Positions 1 through 8,565 of a DNA stretch of 57,375 bases are shown here, one piece after another; the first letter of the stretch is position 1, and every line of letters begins with the position of its first letter. The DNA comes from Mycobacterium asiaticum (lineage in GTDB: Bacteria > Actinomycetota > Actinomycetes > Mycobacteriales > Mycobacteriaceae). A model generated the notes under the pieces. It had not been told where the DNA came from. It ran no database searches and saw only the letters and a program-made list of their open reading frames with translations. The translations under genes and the position numbers were made by a program. Location: positions 1 through 57,375 of the forward strand of contig NZ_LZMH01000016.1 in the NCBI RefSeq assembly GCF_001673635.1. The letters run 5' to 3'.

Positions 1-336
1 GGGATCCGGGGTGCGGGGGAGATCCTCAAGACCGAGGCCGGCACCCCGAACAGGCTGCTCATCGTGCTTTCCGATGGTTACCCGTACGACGACGGTTACG
101 AAGGCCGCTACGCCGAAGCCGACGCCGCCAAGGCGCTGGTGGAGCTGCGCGCAGACGGTATCGCCTGCCTGTGTCTCTCCATCGGCCCTACCGCCGACAC
201 ATGCTCGTTGCAAAGGGTTTTCGGCTCGGCCGGCTATGCCACCGCCCCGACCCTGGCCGACCTGAGTCCGCGGATGGATGAGCTGTTCCTGGGTTCGCTG
301 CGCGAACTCGCCGCGCCGATACCGATTCGAGGATGA
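1..336 (+). CDS. NorD-like VWA-domain protein, C-terminal part
   Basis: The frame is open from the first base, so the gene starts upstream of the window and only 111 C-terminal residues are visible. The segment LLIVLSDGYPYDD followed by EGRYAEADAAKAL and a late RVFGSAGYA resembles the end of the von Willebrand A domain of NorD-type nitric oxide reductase activation proteins, where a TDGxPxD loop is followed by YEGRYxxxD. NorD/CbbO proteins work with a MoxR ATPase as metal-centre maturation machines; no MoxR gene is visible here and it could lie upstream. The stop is followed after 3 bp by the next start, so the two genes are probably co-transcribed. The NorD assignment rests on a fragment. 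Confidence 0.7.
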   Translation, partial: GIRGAGEILKTEAGTPNRLLIVLSDGYPYDDGYEGRYAEADAAKALVELRADGIACLCLSIGPTADTCSLQRVFGSAGYATAPTLADLSPRMDELFLGSLRELAAPIPIRG

Positions 337-339
337 AGC

Positions 340-1320
340 ATGAGAGTGCTGTTGACGGGTGCGCTGGGCAATATCGGCCTGTCGACGCTCGAATCCCTGG
401 TGCTCGAAGGCCACGACGTGGTCGCGTTCGATCTTCCGTCCCGTCGCGCCCGAAAACTGGCATCCGCCTTCGACACACGGGTGCACTTCTTCTGGGGCGA
501 CATCACGTCTGACGACTCGGTGCGGCAGGCGTTGCAGGACGTGGACGCGGTGATCCACCTGGCTGCCATCATTCCGCCCGCCTCGGAACGGTCGCCCGCT
601 TTGGCGCAGAAGGTGAACCTCGACGCGACCCGGAACCTGATCGCGCGCATGGAACAGTCACCCACCGCCAAACGGCTCGTCTTCGCGTCGTCCATCGGTG
701 TGTGTGGCGAGATTCAAGACCGTGAGCCGCCGCTGCGGGTGGACATGCCGGTCTCACCGACTGACGAGTACGGCCGGCAGAAGGCGGCCTGCGAGCAGGC
801 AATTCGGCAATCGGGGCTGCAGTGGAGCATCCTGCGGCTCGCGGCGGCCTCGCCCATCCACCTGCAGAGCCAGGATCCCAGCATCATGTTCGAGTTCAGT
901 CCCGACGCGCGATTCGAGTTCCTCCATCCCGCCGACGCGGGGACGGCATTCGCGCGTGCGGTGGGTTGTGCGGAAGCGATCGGGAAGACCCTGTACATCG
1001 CCGGCGGGGAGAGTTGCCGGACAACTTATTACGAATTCACCAATACGCTGATGGGTGCGATCGGAATCGGCCCCGTCCCCGCTGACGCCTACGTGCAGAC
1101 AACCCCGCCCCGGTTCTTCGGCGACTGGGTGGACACCGAAGAAAGTCAGCGTCTGCTGCAGTACCAGACGCGCGGGCTTGAGGACCAATTGCGGGATATG
1201 CGGCGAGAATTCGGCCTGCTGGTGCCGCTGATCCGTATGGTGCGCCCGCTCGCCACTTGGTTCGTGGTCCGGAGTTCGGCCTACCGCAAGGAGAACCGGG
1301 CGGCCGTCGGCCGCGTCTGA
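340..1320 (+). CDS. NAD-dependent epimerase/dehydratase family protein
   Basis: This 326-residue protein has an extended-SDR fold. It starts MRVLLTGALGNIG, a glycine-rich Rossmann motif (TGxxGxxG) at residues 6-13, and continues with AVIHLAA near residue 72, a mid-protein serine block (VFASSIGV) and the catalytic pair YGRQK. Such enzymes oxidise, epimerise or reduce sugar-nucleotide or isoprenoid-like alcohols with NAD(P). The substrate cannot be read from the sequence. The ATG lies 3 bp after the NorD-like gene, which suggests an operon. It converges on the SDR gene to its right with only 4 bp between stop codons. Confidence 0.85.
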   Translation: MRVLLTGALGNIGLSTLESLVLEGHDVVAFDLPSRRARKLASAFDTRVHFFWGDITSDDSVRQALQDVDAVIHLAAIIPPASERSPALAQKVNLDATRNLIARMEQSPTAKRLVFASSIGVCGEIQDREPPLRVDMPVSPTDEYGRQKAACEQAIRQSGLQWSILRLAAASPIHLQSQDPSIMFEFSPDARFEFLHPADAGTAFARAVGCAEAIGKTLYIAGGESCRTTYYEFTNTLMGAIGIGPVPADAYVQTTPPRFFGDWVDTEESQRLLQYQTRGLEDQLRDMRREFGLLVPLIRMVRPLATWFVVRSSAYRKENRAAVGRV

Positions 1321-1324
1321 AAGG

Positions 1325-2128
1325 CTAGATGAAGTCGGATCCGCCGTCGACGTTCACGGTCGCGCCGGTCACATATCCGTTGCGGCGGGAAGCCAGATAC
1401 GTTGTCACCGAGGCGATCTCCTCCGGGAGTCCGGCCCGGCCGAGATCGCAGGGGTGATGAAAGGTCTTCTCCACCCAGCGCATGACATCGTGCGGATCGG
1501 ACGAGTCCAGGCCGTCGAGCGCCAGCGTATCCTTGAGCACCTCGGTGAAGCTGGCCGTCACGATCGTCCCGGGGCATACGCAGTTCACCAGGATGCCCTC
1601 GGGGCCAAGACTTTTGGATAGGTTCTTGGTGACGCTGGACAGGGCCGACTTGGCCGCGGTGTAGGCCACCAGGTGCGGACTCTGCCGCTGGATGGAATGG
1701 GCGGACAGCGTCACGATGCGCGCCCAATTCGCCGCGCGCAGTTGGGGGAGGGCGGCCCGGATCGACCGCACCGCCGACATCGTGCCCAGCTCGAACGCCG
1801 CATGCCAATCCGCGTCGTCGAGATCGTCGAACGATCCGGCGCTCGGTCCGACGGTGTGGACCAGCGCATTGAGCGAAGGCCACCGGTCGGCCACCGCGCC
1901 GAAGCCGGCGACGATCGATTGTGGGTCGGACATGTCCACCTCGACCGGCAGCACCTCAGGCGCGCCGGCCGAGCGGATTTTTGCGGCGGCAGCGTCGAGT
2001 GCGGCCCGGCCGCGGGCCATGATGGCGACCGACGCGCCTTCGGTGCCCAAGCTCTCGGCGATGGCCAGTCCCATGCCCTTGCTGCCTCCGGTGACGACCG
2101 TTGTCGCACCGGTAAAACCAAGATCCAT
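1325..2128 (-). CDS. SDR family oxidoreductase
   Basis: A 267-residue classical short-chain dehydrogenase. It has the cofactor motif TGGSKGMG close to the N-terminus, a catalytic YTAAK (Tyr-x-x-x-Lys) preceded by VTLSAHS, and the usual C-terminal GATVNVDGG. The frame stays open far upstream, but the start MDLGFTGATTVVTGG is chosen because it places the Rossmann motif at the normal distance and has a GAGGCAGGT-like ribosome binding site. It is divergent from the F420 LLM gene across 90 bp, so one regulator could serve both. The substrate is unknown. Confidence 0.85.
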   Translation of the reverse strand: MDLGFTGATTVVTGGSKGMGLAIAESLGTEGASVAIMARGRAALDAAAAKIRSAGAPEVLPVEVDMSDPQSIVAGFGAVADRWPSLNALVHTVGPSAGSFDDLDDADWHAAFELGTMSAVRSIRAALPQLRAANWARIVTLSAHSIQRQSPHLVAYTAAKSALSSVTKNLSKSLGPEGILVNCVCPGTIVTASFTEVLKDTLALDGLDSSDPHDVMRWVEKTFHHPCDLGRAGLPEEIASVTTYLASRRNGYVTGATVNVDGGSDFI

Positions 2129-2218
2129 TGCAATACCTGCCTCGATCCGGGGGCGCAGCACCGTCGCCGCTCCCTGCACGATAGCGGTAAGCGCGTTCTT
2201 GACCGATACTCTCGACGC

Positions 2219-3154
2219 ATGACGGATCGTCCGAAAATCTCGTTGTATCTGCGCACTTTCAGTGATGACCCGGAGGCGGACTGGCAAGGGACCCTTGACA
2301 CCGCGCGTGCCATGGATGCGGCCGGTGTCGACCGGGTGGTGGTGTCCGACCACGTGGTATTCGGCGAGAACCTGGCCGCCTACAGCGACCCGGCGTTGGG
2401 TGGAACCGCGGGAGGACGCCAGCCGACCGGCCCGGATGGGCACTGGCTGGAACCCGTCGTGCTCCTGACCGCGGTGGCCGCCACCACCGAACGCATCCGG
2501 CTCGGCACTGGGGTGTTATTGGCCGCTCTGCGGCGGCCGGTGGTGTTGGCCAAGCAACTGGCCACCTTGGATGCCCTGTCGGGCGGTCGGGTGGACCTGG
2601 GCGTGGGCATCGGCTGGCAACGCGAGGAGTACGAGGCGGCGGGTCTGGCGTTCGAGCGGCGCGGGCGTCTGCTCGACCACACCCTCGAGGTGTGCGAGAC
2701 GTTGTGGACCCAACAGCGCGCGACCTACGACTCGCCGGAATTGTCGTTCGACGGCATTCACCAGATGCCAAAGCCGGTGCAGGCCGGCGGTATCCCGATC
2801 TGGGTCAGCGGAACGGTCAATCCGGCGGTGGCACGACGGCTGAGCAGATTCGGAAAACGTTGGATCCCATGGGGACCCGCCATCACCAACCTCAAAGGCG
2901 CCGTCCCGGCCATGAAAAAGGCAATCACCGACGCCGGCGGCGACCCGAGCGGTTTGCAGGTGCAGGGGTCCGCGGCGTTGGTGAAAGCCCCCGACCGCTC
3001 CATCGACGTCGCTGCCTGCATCGACGCTGCGACACAGCTCGTCGCCGACGGAGCGACCGATATCCGGTTCAGCGGCGGGCTGCCGCGCGACCCTGCGCAC
3101 ACGACCGAGGCGCTTGCGGAACTGGTCAGCGCCTTCCGGCGGGCCACCGACTGA
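2219..3154 (+). CDS. LLM class F420-dependent oxidoreductase
   Basis: A 311-residue luciferase-like monooxygenase fold protein. The signature segments are RLGTGVLLAALRRPVVLAK, LDALSGGRVDLGVGIGW and PIWVSGTVNPAV, typical of mycobacterial enzymes using deazaflavin F420 for hydride transfer. The longer open frame upstream is antisense to the SDR gene and is rejected; the ATG at 2219 follows a GATACT -10-like box by 8 bp, consistent with a leaderless or near-leaderless mRNA. The stop codon abuts the stop of the opposite DUF732 gene. The substrate is unknown. Confidence 0.88.
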   Translation: MTDRPKISLYLRTFSDDPEADWQGTLDTARAMDAAGVDRVVVSDHVVFGENLAAYSDPALGGTAGGRQPTGPDGHWLEPVVLLTAVAATTERIRLGTGVLLAALRRPVVLAKQLATLDALSGGRVDLGVGIGWQREEYEAAGLAFERRGRLLDHTLEVCETLWTQQRATYDSPELSFDGIHQMPKPVQAGGIPIWVSGTVNPAVARRLSRFGKRWIPWGPAITNLKGAVPAMKKAITDAGGDPSGLQVQGSAALVKAPDRSIDVAACIDAATQLVADGATDIRFSGGLPRDPAHTTEALAELVSAFRRATD

Positions 3155-3727
3155 TCAGAAGGCGGCGACCAACTTGCTGTACTGCGTGCAGTAGGCGCGG
3201 ACGGACACGGCGACGAAATCGTTGGCGTGAGCGGCGAAATCGGGACTGTCTTGTTGAAACTGCGCCGTTATCTGCTGGACGGACATGCCGGCATCAAGGT
3301 TCTGGCACACCGTTTTCCCGTTGTGTACGGCCACGTCGGGATTGGCGAACTCAATGCCTTTTTCGTTGAGCGCCGCGATGTAGCGGTTGTCCTGGTCGGG
3401 CGTCGAGGAGACGGTGGTGGTCGTCGTCGCCGAGGCACGGCTCGACGCGGCGGTGGTGCCGGCCGGTTGTGAGGCGTCGTTCGATTTGTTGTCGGTGGCC
3501 ATCACCCAGCCGACCACCACGATCACGATCGCGAGCGCCAGACACGTCAACAGCAGCGCGGCGGCGCGGCTCCAGGCGGTGAGCCAGGTCTGGTCGATGT
3601 CTGCCGGCGCGCCGGCGGCCTGCTGGCGGTCACCGCCCTCGGCCGGCATGTTCGTGACGGCCGGGACGTCGTTACCCCGCGACCACGCCAGGTTCCCCGA
3701 TTCCTCCGGGTCGGACATGTGGGTCAT
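3155..3727 (-). CDS. Membrane-anchored DUF732 domain protein
   Basis: A 190-residue protein. A hydrophilic N-terminal stretch (about 50 residues) is followed by one membrane segment (LLLTCLALAIVIVVVGWVMA), a Thr/Ser/Ala-rich linker and a C-terminal DUF732 domain. That domain has the usual two cysteines (KTVCQNLDAG and RAYCTQYS) and a helical core. DUF732 domains are common in exported mycobacterial proteins and their role is not established. The topology implies an N-in, C-out anchor. It lies 19 bp downstream of the patatin gene in the same direction, so it may be the last gene of the SPFH-patatin unit. MSDPEES at codon 4 is an alternative start. Confidence 0.8.
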   Translation of the reverse strand: MTHMSDPEESGNLAWSRGNDVPAVTNMPAEGGDRQQAAGAPADIDQTWLTAWSRAAALLLTCLALAIVIVVVGWVMATDNKSNDASQPAGTTAASSRASATTTTTVSSTPDQDNRYIAALNEKGIEFANPDVAVHNGKTVCQNLDAGMSVQQITAQFQQDSPDFAAHANDFVAVSVRAYCTQYSKLVAAF

Positions 3728-3746
3728 CGTAGTCTGCGGTTGCCGG

Positions 3747-5447
3747 TCAGGTCAGGCGACGGCCGCGCCAGCGGGCGAAGCGGCTGCTGGGCGCCTGGAT
3801 CGCGGCCATCACCGAACTCATCGACGACGCCACCGACTTCGCGTGTTCCTGGGGCTCCGTGCTGGGCGCCGCGGGGGCGTCACCTTCCCACCACGTGGCC
3901 TGCAACAGTGCCGACGTCACCGGGATGGCTTTGTCGACGCTGCTCCGTCCCCAGCGGCACGCGCGGTCGATCGCGGCGGCCGACGGGGCGAGGTTGATCG
4001 GCGACAGGGTCCGTTCGAATCGGACCAGGTGGTCGGCGTAGGGGAGGTTGCGCAGCATCTGCAGCTGGATCGCCTGCAGGATCGGCGCCAGCCAGAGGTG
4101 TCGCGAATCCCATTGTGGGTGAAAGCAATCGAACGCCAGGTAGCAGGCATTGCGGGTACCGAGCTTGCCGTCGCGGACCCGCTTCCAGGCCAGTTCTACC
4201 GGGACATTGCTGGCCGCACCGCCATCCACGAGCGCCGCGATGTCCCGCTGGGCGCACAGGTCGTCGAGCAGCGGCAGCATGCGCGGGTCGCGGGTCTCGT
4301 GGTGCAGCACGCCGGGGATCGCCGACGAGAACGATGCCGCGTCCAGGACGTCGAAGTCGAGCGCGGGATCGTCGCCGGTGACGACGACCGGCTTGACCAC
4401 CCGCAGGTCGATGAACGCCGAGACCTGCCACATGCGTGCCGCGACCAGCGGCCCAATCCCGATGGGGCGGAACGGAACTGACCGGCCCTGCAACGCCGCC
4501 AGTTCGGGGCGGCGAAACCGGGAGGGCAGCGCTGCGTACGGTTGCCGGCGCACGCCGGCGATGACGACGTCGAACGGGATCGCCAGGTCCGACATCCGCA
4601 GCCGTTCACCGTCCTCGCGGCTGAGCAGCGCGTGGGCGAACTCGTCGAACCGCAACGTGAACAGGCCGGCCATACCGTGACGGCGGCGCAGCCGCTCCGG
4701 CCCCAGGATGGCCCGATAGGAGACCGTTTTGGCCCAGTCGACGTACTCCTCGATCGGTATCGGCAGTTCCCGGGCCACCAGGCTGCCCAGGATCGAGCCG
4801 AACGAGGAGCCGATCAGGTAGTCGGGTAACTGACCGGCCTCCAACAGGCGTTGCACGCCGCCGATATAGACGAAACCGGCGCCACCGCCCCCGCCCAGGA
4901 TCGTCACCAGCTTCTTGTAGCCGACCTCGGCGTCGAGTTCATCGGCGCTGAAATCGTTACGGTGGCGTTCGATTAGGACGGATCGTTGATCGTCCTGCTC
5001 GTCGGTCAGGCTCCTGAGCACCTCACGTGCGGCCGTCAGCGCCTTGACCGGATCCGATTCCTCGCGCAGCGGCCCGTAGAGCGCGTCGACGACGCGGGAC
5101 CGCCACGGCCCGACCTCCGCGCCCACCGAGATGTCCCCGCGGCCGCGGCGGCCGCCGGGACCCGCCGCCCCGGGTTCGAAGTCGGCGAGCCGGGCGAAGT
5201 TGAGGATGTAGCGCAGTCTGCGCACTTCCTCGGGGGCCAGCACGTCGGGATGGGCCAGCTGGTTGCGGACGAGCCGGTTCTCCATCTTCTGCAGCAGCAC
5301 GGCCGGATCGGCGGCCGGTAGGTCGACGGTGTCCAGGGCCGCTTCGGTCGCCTCGGTCTCGAGGTCCTCGACCTCTTCGAGCAGATCCAGGCTGGGCCTG
5401 CGTCCACCCCAGCGGCCGCGCAGCGCGTCGGCGAACGGGAGCGGCAC
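3747..5447 (-). CDS. Patatin-like phospholipase family protein
   Basis: A 566-residue protein with a complete patatin Ser-Asp dyad: glycine-rich oxyanion loop GGGGGAG at about 186-191, nucleophile elbow GSSFG with Ser215, and DGG with Asp408. About 180 residues precede the catalytic domain and are mostly charged and helical. Patatins hydrolyse acyl ester bonds of membrane lipids. The start lies 2 bp after the stop of the SPFH gene, so the two proteins are almost certainly made from one mRNA and may act together at the membrane. There is no signal peptide or membrane segment of its own. Confidence 0.88.
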   Translation of the reverse strand: MPLPFADALRGRWGGRRPSLDLLEEVEDLETEATEAALDTVDLPAADPAVLLQKMENRLVRNQLAHPDVLAPEEVRRLRYILNFARLADFEPGAAGPGGRRGRGDISVGAEVGPWRSRVVDALYGPLREESDPVKALTAAREVLRSLTDEQDDQRSVLIERHRNDFSADELDAEVGYKKLVTILGGGGGAGFVYIGGVQRLLEAGQLPDYLIGSSFGSILGSLVARELPIPIEEYVDWAKTVSYRAILGPERLRRRHGMAGLFTLRFDEFAHALLSREDGERLRMSDLAIPFDVVIAGVRRQPYAALPSRFRRPELAALQGRSVPFRPIGIGPLVAARMWQVSAFIDLRVVKPVVVTGDDPALDFDVLDAASFSSAIPGVLHHETRDPRMLPLLDDLCAQRDIAALVDGGAASNVPVELAWKRVRDGKLGTRNACYLAFDCFHPQWDSRHLWLAPILQAIQLQMLRNLPYADHLVRFERTLSPINLAPSAAAIDRACRWGRSSVDKAIPVTSALLQATWWEGDAPAAPSTEPQEHAKSVASSMSSVMAAIQAPSSRFARWRGRRLT

Positions 5448-5449
5448 GC

Positions 5450-6337
5450 CTACCGCCCGGGCACCGGCACGGTCGGCACCGCCGCGGTGCCCGGCCAGCA
5501 GCCCAACGGGCTGATCCCCTTATTGATCGCGGCGGTGATGCAGTTCTGCACCACCACATTCGGGTCGTTGCTGATCGAGCGGGACAGGATCTCGTTCGCC
5601 TTGGCCTGCGCCTCGGCGGTGCGCTGGGACTCCACCGCGATCGAGGTCTGCGCGCGCTGCTGGTTGAGCTGGTTGATCTTGTCCTCGGTGCCCTGGTCGT
5701 ACTGGATGGTCGGCACGTTGACGTCGAAGATGTCGACCTGCCCGCCGACGTCCTGGCGCAGGATGTCGGCGGCCCGCTTTGCCAGCGCCGGCAACGGCGA
5801 CACCTCCAAGTTGCGCGGGTCCAGCGGGTTGAAAGCGGCGAACACCTCGTTTAGCGCCACCGACAGGTTGCGCTCGATCAGGTTTACCCGCACGTTGTCG
5901 AACGTCTTGTAGCTCTGAAAAAGCTCCGGAGCGGCGTGCTGCTTGAGCTGCCAGCGGATGCTGACGTCGGCCCATGCGGTGGATTGATTGCCTAGCCGCA
6001 CCATGATGCGTTCATCGTGGCTGCCGTTCTTGACGTACTTGTCGATCTGGACGGCTCCGTCCATCTGGTGCGCCATCTGCCACGGCCACTTACCGTGAAA
6101 ACCGTTGTTCAGGCTCACGCCGGTCGGCCGGCCGAAGGTGGTGAGGATCGCGATCTGGCGAGTGCCCACGATCGTGAAGCAGCCGAAGAGGAAGAACAGC
6201 ACCGCGGCGGCGAGCGCGCCCAGTGCCACGCGCCTGCCGCGGGCGCGGCCGGTGTCGCTGCCGGCGAACCGCCACGACACCGCCGCGACGCCGGCAACGA
6301 TCAAACCCAGCACAAACAGCACGATCTGCCACGTCAT
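5450..6337 (-). CDS. SPFH/Band 7 domain membrane protein
   Basis: A 295-residue protein with two N-terminal hydrophobic segments (about 3-22 and 39-58). These are followed by an SPFH (stomatin/prohibitin/flotillin) domain beginning at GTRQIAILTTFGRP, and then an Ala/Glu/Gln-rich helix (QRAQTSIAVESQRTAEAQAKANEIL) typical of the oligomerising coiled coil. SPFH proteins build large membrane rings or microdomains and often act with a protease or enzyme encoded next to them; here the partner is a patatin 2 bp downstream. An AAAAGGAGT ribosome binding site precedes the ATG. Confidence 0.87.
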   Translation of the reverse strand: MTWQIVLFVLGLIVAGVAAVSWRFAGSDTGRARGRRVALGALAAAVLFFLFGCFTIVGTRQIAILTTFGRPTGVSLNNGFHGKWPWQMAHQMDGAVQIDKYVKNGSHDERIMVRLGNQSTAWADVSIRWQLKQHAAPELFQSYKTFDNVRVNLIERNLSVALNEVFAAFNPLDPRNLEVSPLPALAKRAADILRQDVGGQVDIFDVNVPTIQYDQGTEDKINQLNQQRAQTSIAVESQRTAEAQAKANEILSRSISNDPNVVVQNCITAAINKGISPLGCWPGTAAVPTVPVPGR

Positions 6338-6462
6338 CCCTGGACTCCTTTTGCTCGTGTGTCGCGGGAATCCTATCGACCGGCCGCTGCACGGGGGGAG
6401 GGATAAATCGCTTTCGCAACAAGCTCATTGAGATCGGAGTGCTCGGTACTAAGCTGCCGACC

Positions 6463-6858
6463 ATGTCGATTGATCGTGCGGCGCTCATTGCCGGCAGCAT
6501 CCGGCTTGCCTCCGGTATTTCCTTCCTCGTTGACCCCATCAAGGCAAACAAGTTGTGGGGTGATCCCGACGATCAGACCGCGACCGCGCAATTGCTTTTG
6601 CGCTCAATGGGTTACCGCGACGCGCTGATCGGCGGCCTGCTCGCCGTCTCGGGTCTGCGGGGCAAGAATACCCGCGGCTGGTTCCTGGCCTCCGGCGGTG
6701 CCGACGCGGCAGACCTGCTCGGCGGGCTCAGCGTGCATGACCAGATGAAGCCTGCGCAGCGCGTCATTGGGTTGGGCGGCGCCGCGGTGGGCATCGGTGT
6801 CGGATTGTGGGGTGCGGCGCGCCGCAGGCCGGCGGCGGTCGAGCCGACCGACGCCTGA
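6463..6858 (+). CDS. Small membrane-associated protein, DUF4267-like
   Basis: A 131-residue protein with three or four hydrophobic stretches (ALIAGSIRLASGISFLV, ALIGGLLAVSGL, WFLASGGADAADLL, VIGLGGAAVGIGVGLWGAA). The pattern of an N-terminal hydrophobic helix, then MGYRDALIGGLLA, then a GGADAADLLGG helix resembles the DUF4267 family of small membrane proteins, but this is by eye. The ATG at 6463 is chosen over the longer frame because the upstream part covers the divergent SPFH promoter. The function is unknown. Confidence 0.6.
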   Translation: MSIDRAALIAGSIRLASGISFLVDPIKANKLWGDPDDQTATAQLLLRSMGYRDALIGGLLAVSGLRGKNTRGWFLASGGADAADLLGGLSVHDQMKPAQRVIGLGGAAVGIGVGLWGAARRRPAAVEPTDA

Positions 6859-6888
6859 GGTCTTAGCTAGGACGCTGCTAGGACGCCA

Positions 6889-7308
6889 TCAGGACCAAGG
6901 CCCGATGCCGCCGACCTTGTCGATGCGGATGCGGGTCAGGAAACCGGGCGGCGCGCCGGGTGGGGGAAAGACGTTCGGGTCGGACAGTGTCTTCGCGAGT
7001 TCCTTGAGCAACTCGGGCGCCCCGCCCTCGACGATTCGGGCGGTGCCGTTGATGGCCAGGTAGGGGCGCATCGCCCCGCCCGGGTCCTCGGTGGACACGA
7101 TGGTCACCGCAACCCGCGGATCGTTGCGGACGTTGCGCACCTTCTTGTGTTCGGCCAGATGCGCGGTGACGAGTTCGTCGCCGTCCGGCGTCGACTGCAG
7201 CGCGACCCAGACCAGGCTCACCTGGGGACTGCCGTCGGGATTGAGGGTGACCAGGGTGGCGTCGGCACCTGCTCCGATGAGCTGCCGCGCCGCATCGTTG
7301 AGTTTCAT
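6889..7308 (-). CDS. PPOX-class F420-dependent oxidoreductase
   Basis: A 139-residue split beta-barrel flavin/deazaflavin reductase of the pyridoxamine-phosphate-oxidase-like class (Rv1155-like). Typical elements are LVTLNPDGSPQVSLVWV at about 19-35, HKKVRNVRNDPRVAVTI, and YLAINGTARI in the second half. Such proteins bind F420 as dimers and reduce small or conjugated substrates. A TATAAC -10-like box lies 5 nt before the ATG, so a leaderless mRNA is likely. Confidence 0.87.
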   Translation of the reverse strand: MKLNDAARQLIGAGADATLVTLNPDGSPQVSLVWVALQSTPDGDELVTAHLAEHKKVRNVRNDPRVAVTIVSTEDPGGAMRPYLAINGTARIVEGGAPELLKELAKTLSDPNVFPPPGAPPGFLTRIRIDKVGGIGPWS

Positions 7309-7351
7309 GCGTTGTTATACCGCCGCGGCGGGTGATTAATTCCCGTCCCGG

Positions 7352-8551
7352 TCACACCACAATGCGTAGCCGCTCCCAGCCCCGGACCGTCGAGGTGGGC
7401 GCCAGCTTGAGGCTGTCGTAGTCGATTTCCCACTCCGGCCACCGGTTGAGCAGCTCGTCGAGTGCCACCCTGCCTTCCAACCGGGCCAGGTTCGCGCCCA
7501 GGCAGTAATGCACGCCTTTGCCGAACGTGAGATGCGAGATGTTGTCGCGATGGATGTTGAAGGTGTCAGGATCCATGTAGCGCAACGGATCTCGGTTGGC
7601 CGCCCCGAAGAGCAGCAGCACCGCGCTGCCGGCCGGCACCTTGGTGCCGTAGGCCTCGAAGTCGCGGATCGTGTAGCGCCCGACGTGCGGACCTGTCGGC
7701 TCGAACCGCAGCGTTTCGTCGACCGCGCGCGTCAGCAGCGACCGGTCCTGCACGATCTCCCGGCGCTGATCGGGATGCTCGGCCAGCACCTTGGCCAGCC
7801 AGCCGATCAGCCGTCCCGTCGTCTCGTTGCCCGCCCCGGCGACCACCTGCGTGTAGTGCAGCACCTCCTTGCGGGTGAGCTTGCGCGTCACGCCGTCGGC
7901 GTCCTCGAACTCGACGTTGAGCAGCGAGGTCATCAAGTCGTCGGAGGGGTTCTTGGCCCGCCAGTCGACGTACTCGGCGTAGATGCGGCCATCGGCGATC
8001 GCTTCCGGGTCGGCCACCTTCATCGGGGTACCGGGCCTGGTGCGCAGGTTGGCGTCATTGGCGTCGCGCACGCCGATCTGCTCTTCCTCTGGGATGCCCA
8101 GCAGCATGCCGATCACGCGCATCGGCATCATCGAGGCGAGTTCGGCGATGATGTCGAATCCGTCCGAGCCGACCAGTGGATCCAGACAACGCACGCAGTA
8201 AGCGCGGATCTGATCCTCGATGGCCGCCATCCGCCGTGGGGTGAAGACGCGAGACATGACGCCGCGCAGCATGGTGTGGGTCGGGGGGTCCTCGAACATC
8301 ATCACGCCGGGCGGCATCGGGAACTTGGACTGGATCAGCTCGAGAATGTCACTTCGGCTGTTGGAGAACGTCTCCCAGTCCGAGAGCGCCTTCTCCACAT
8401 CGGCATGCCGGGAGATCGCCCAGAAGTTGTAGCGCTCGTTGTAATAGAGCGGGGCCTCGTCGCGCAGCCGGGCGTAGGTGGGGTAGGGGTCCGCGGTGAT
8501 GTTGACGTCGTAGGGGTCGTAGTAGACGTCCGTCTCGGGGGCGATGGTCAT
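7352..8551 (-). CDS. Cytochrome P450
   Basis: A 399-residue soluble P450 with all core motifs: I-helix AGNETT, K-helix ETLRF (ExxR), and heme loop FGKGVHYCLG with the cysteine thiolate at about Cys350. A substrate-entry segment with several Pro/Met residues (FPMPPGVMMFEDPP) is present. It is separated by 14 bp from the upstream SDR gene and is surely co-transcribed with it. The pair looks like a small oxidation module in which an alcohol made by the P450 is oxidised by the SDR. The P450 family number is uncertain. Confidence 0.93.
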   Translation of the reverse strand: MTIAPETDVYYDPYDVNITADPYPTYARLRDEAPLYYNERYNFWAISRHADVEKALSDWETFSNSRSDILELIQSKFPMPPGVMMFEDPPTHTMLRGVMSRVFTPRRMAAIEDQIRAYCVRCLDPLVGSDGFDIIAELASMMPMRVIGMLLGIPEEEQIGVRDANDANLRTRPGTPMKVADPEAIADGRIYAEYVDWRAKNPSDDLMTSLLNVEFEDADGVTRKLTRKEVLHYTQVVAGAGNETTGRLIGWLAKVLAEHPDQRREIVQDRSLLTRAVDETLRFEPTGPHVGRYTIRDFEAYGTKVPAGSAVLLLFGAANRDPLRYMDPDTFNIHRDNISHLTFGKGVHYCLGANLARLEGRVALDELLNRWPEWEIDYDSLKLAPTSTVRGWERLRIVV

Positions 8552-8565
8552 GCGGGGGCGTTTCC

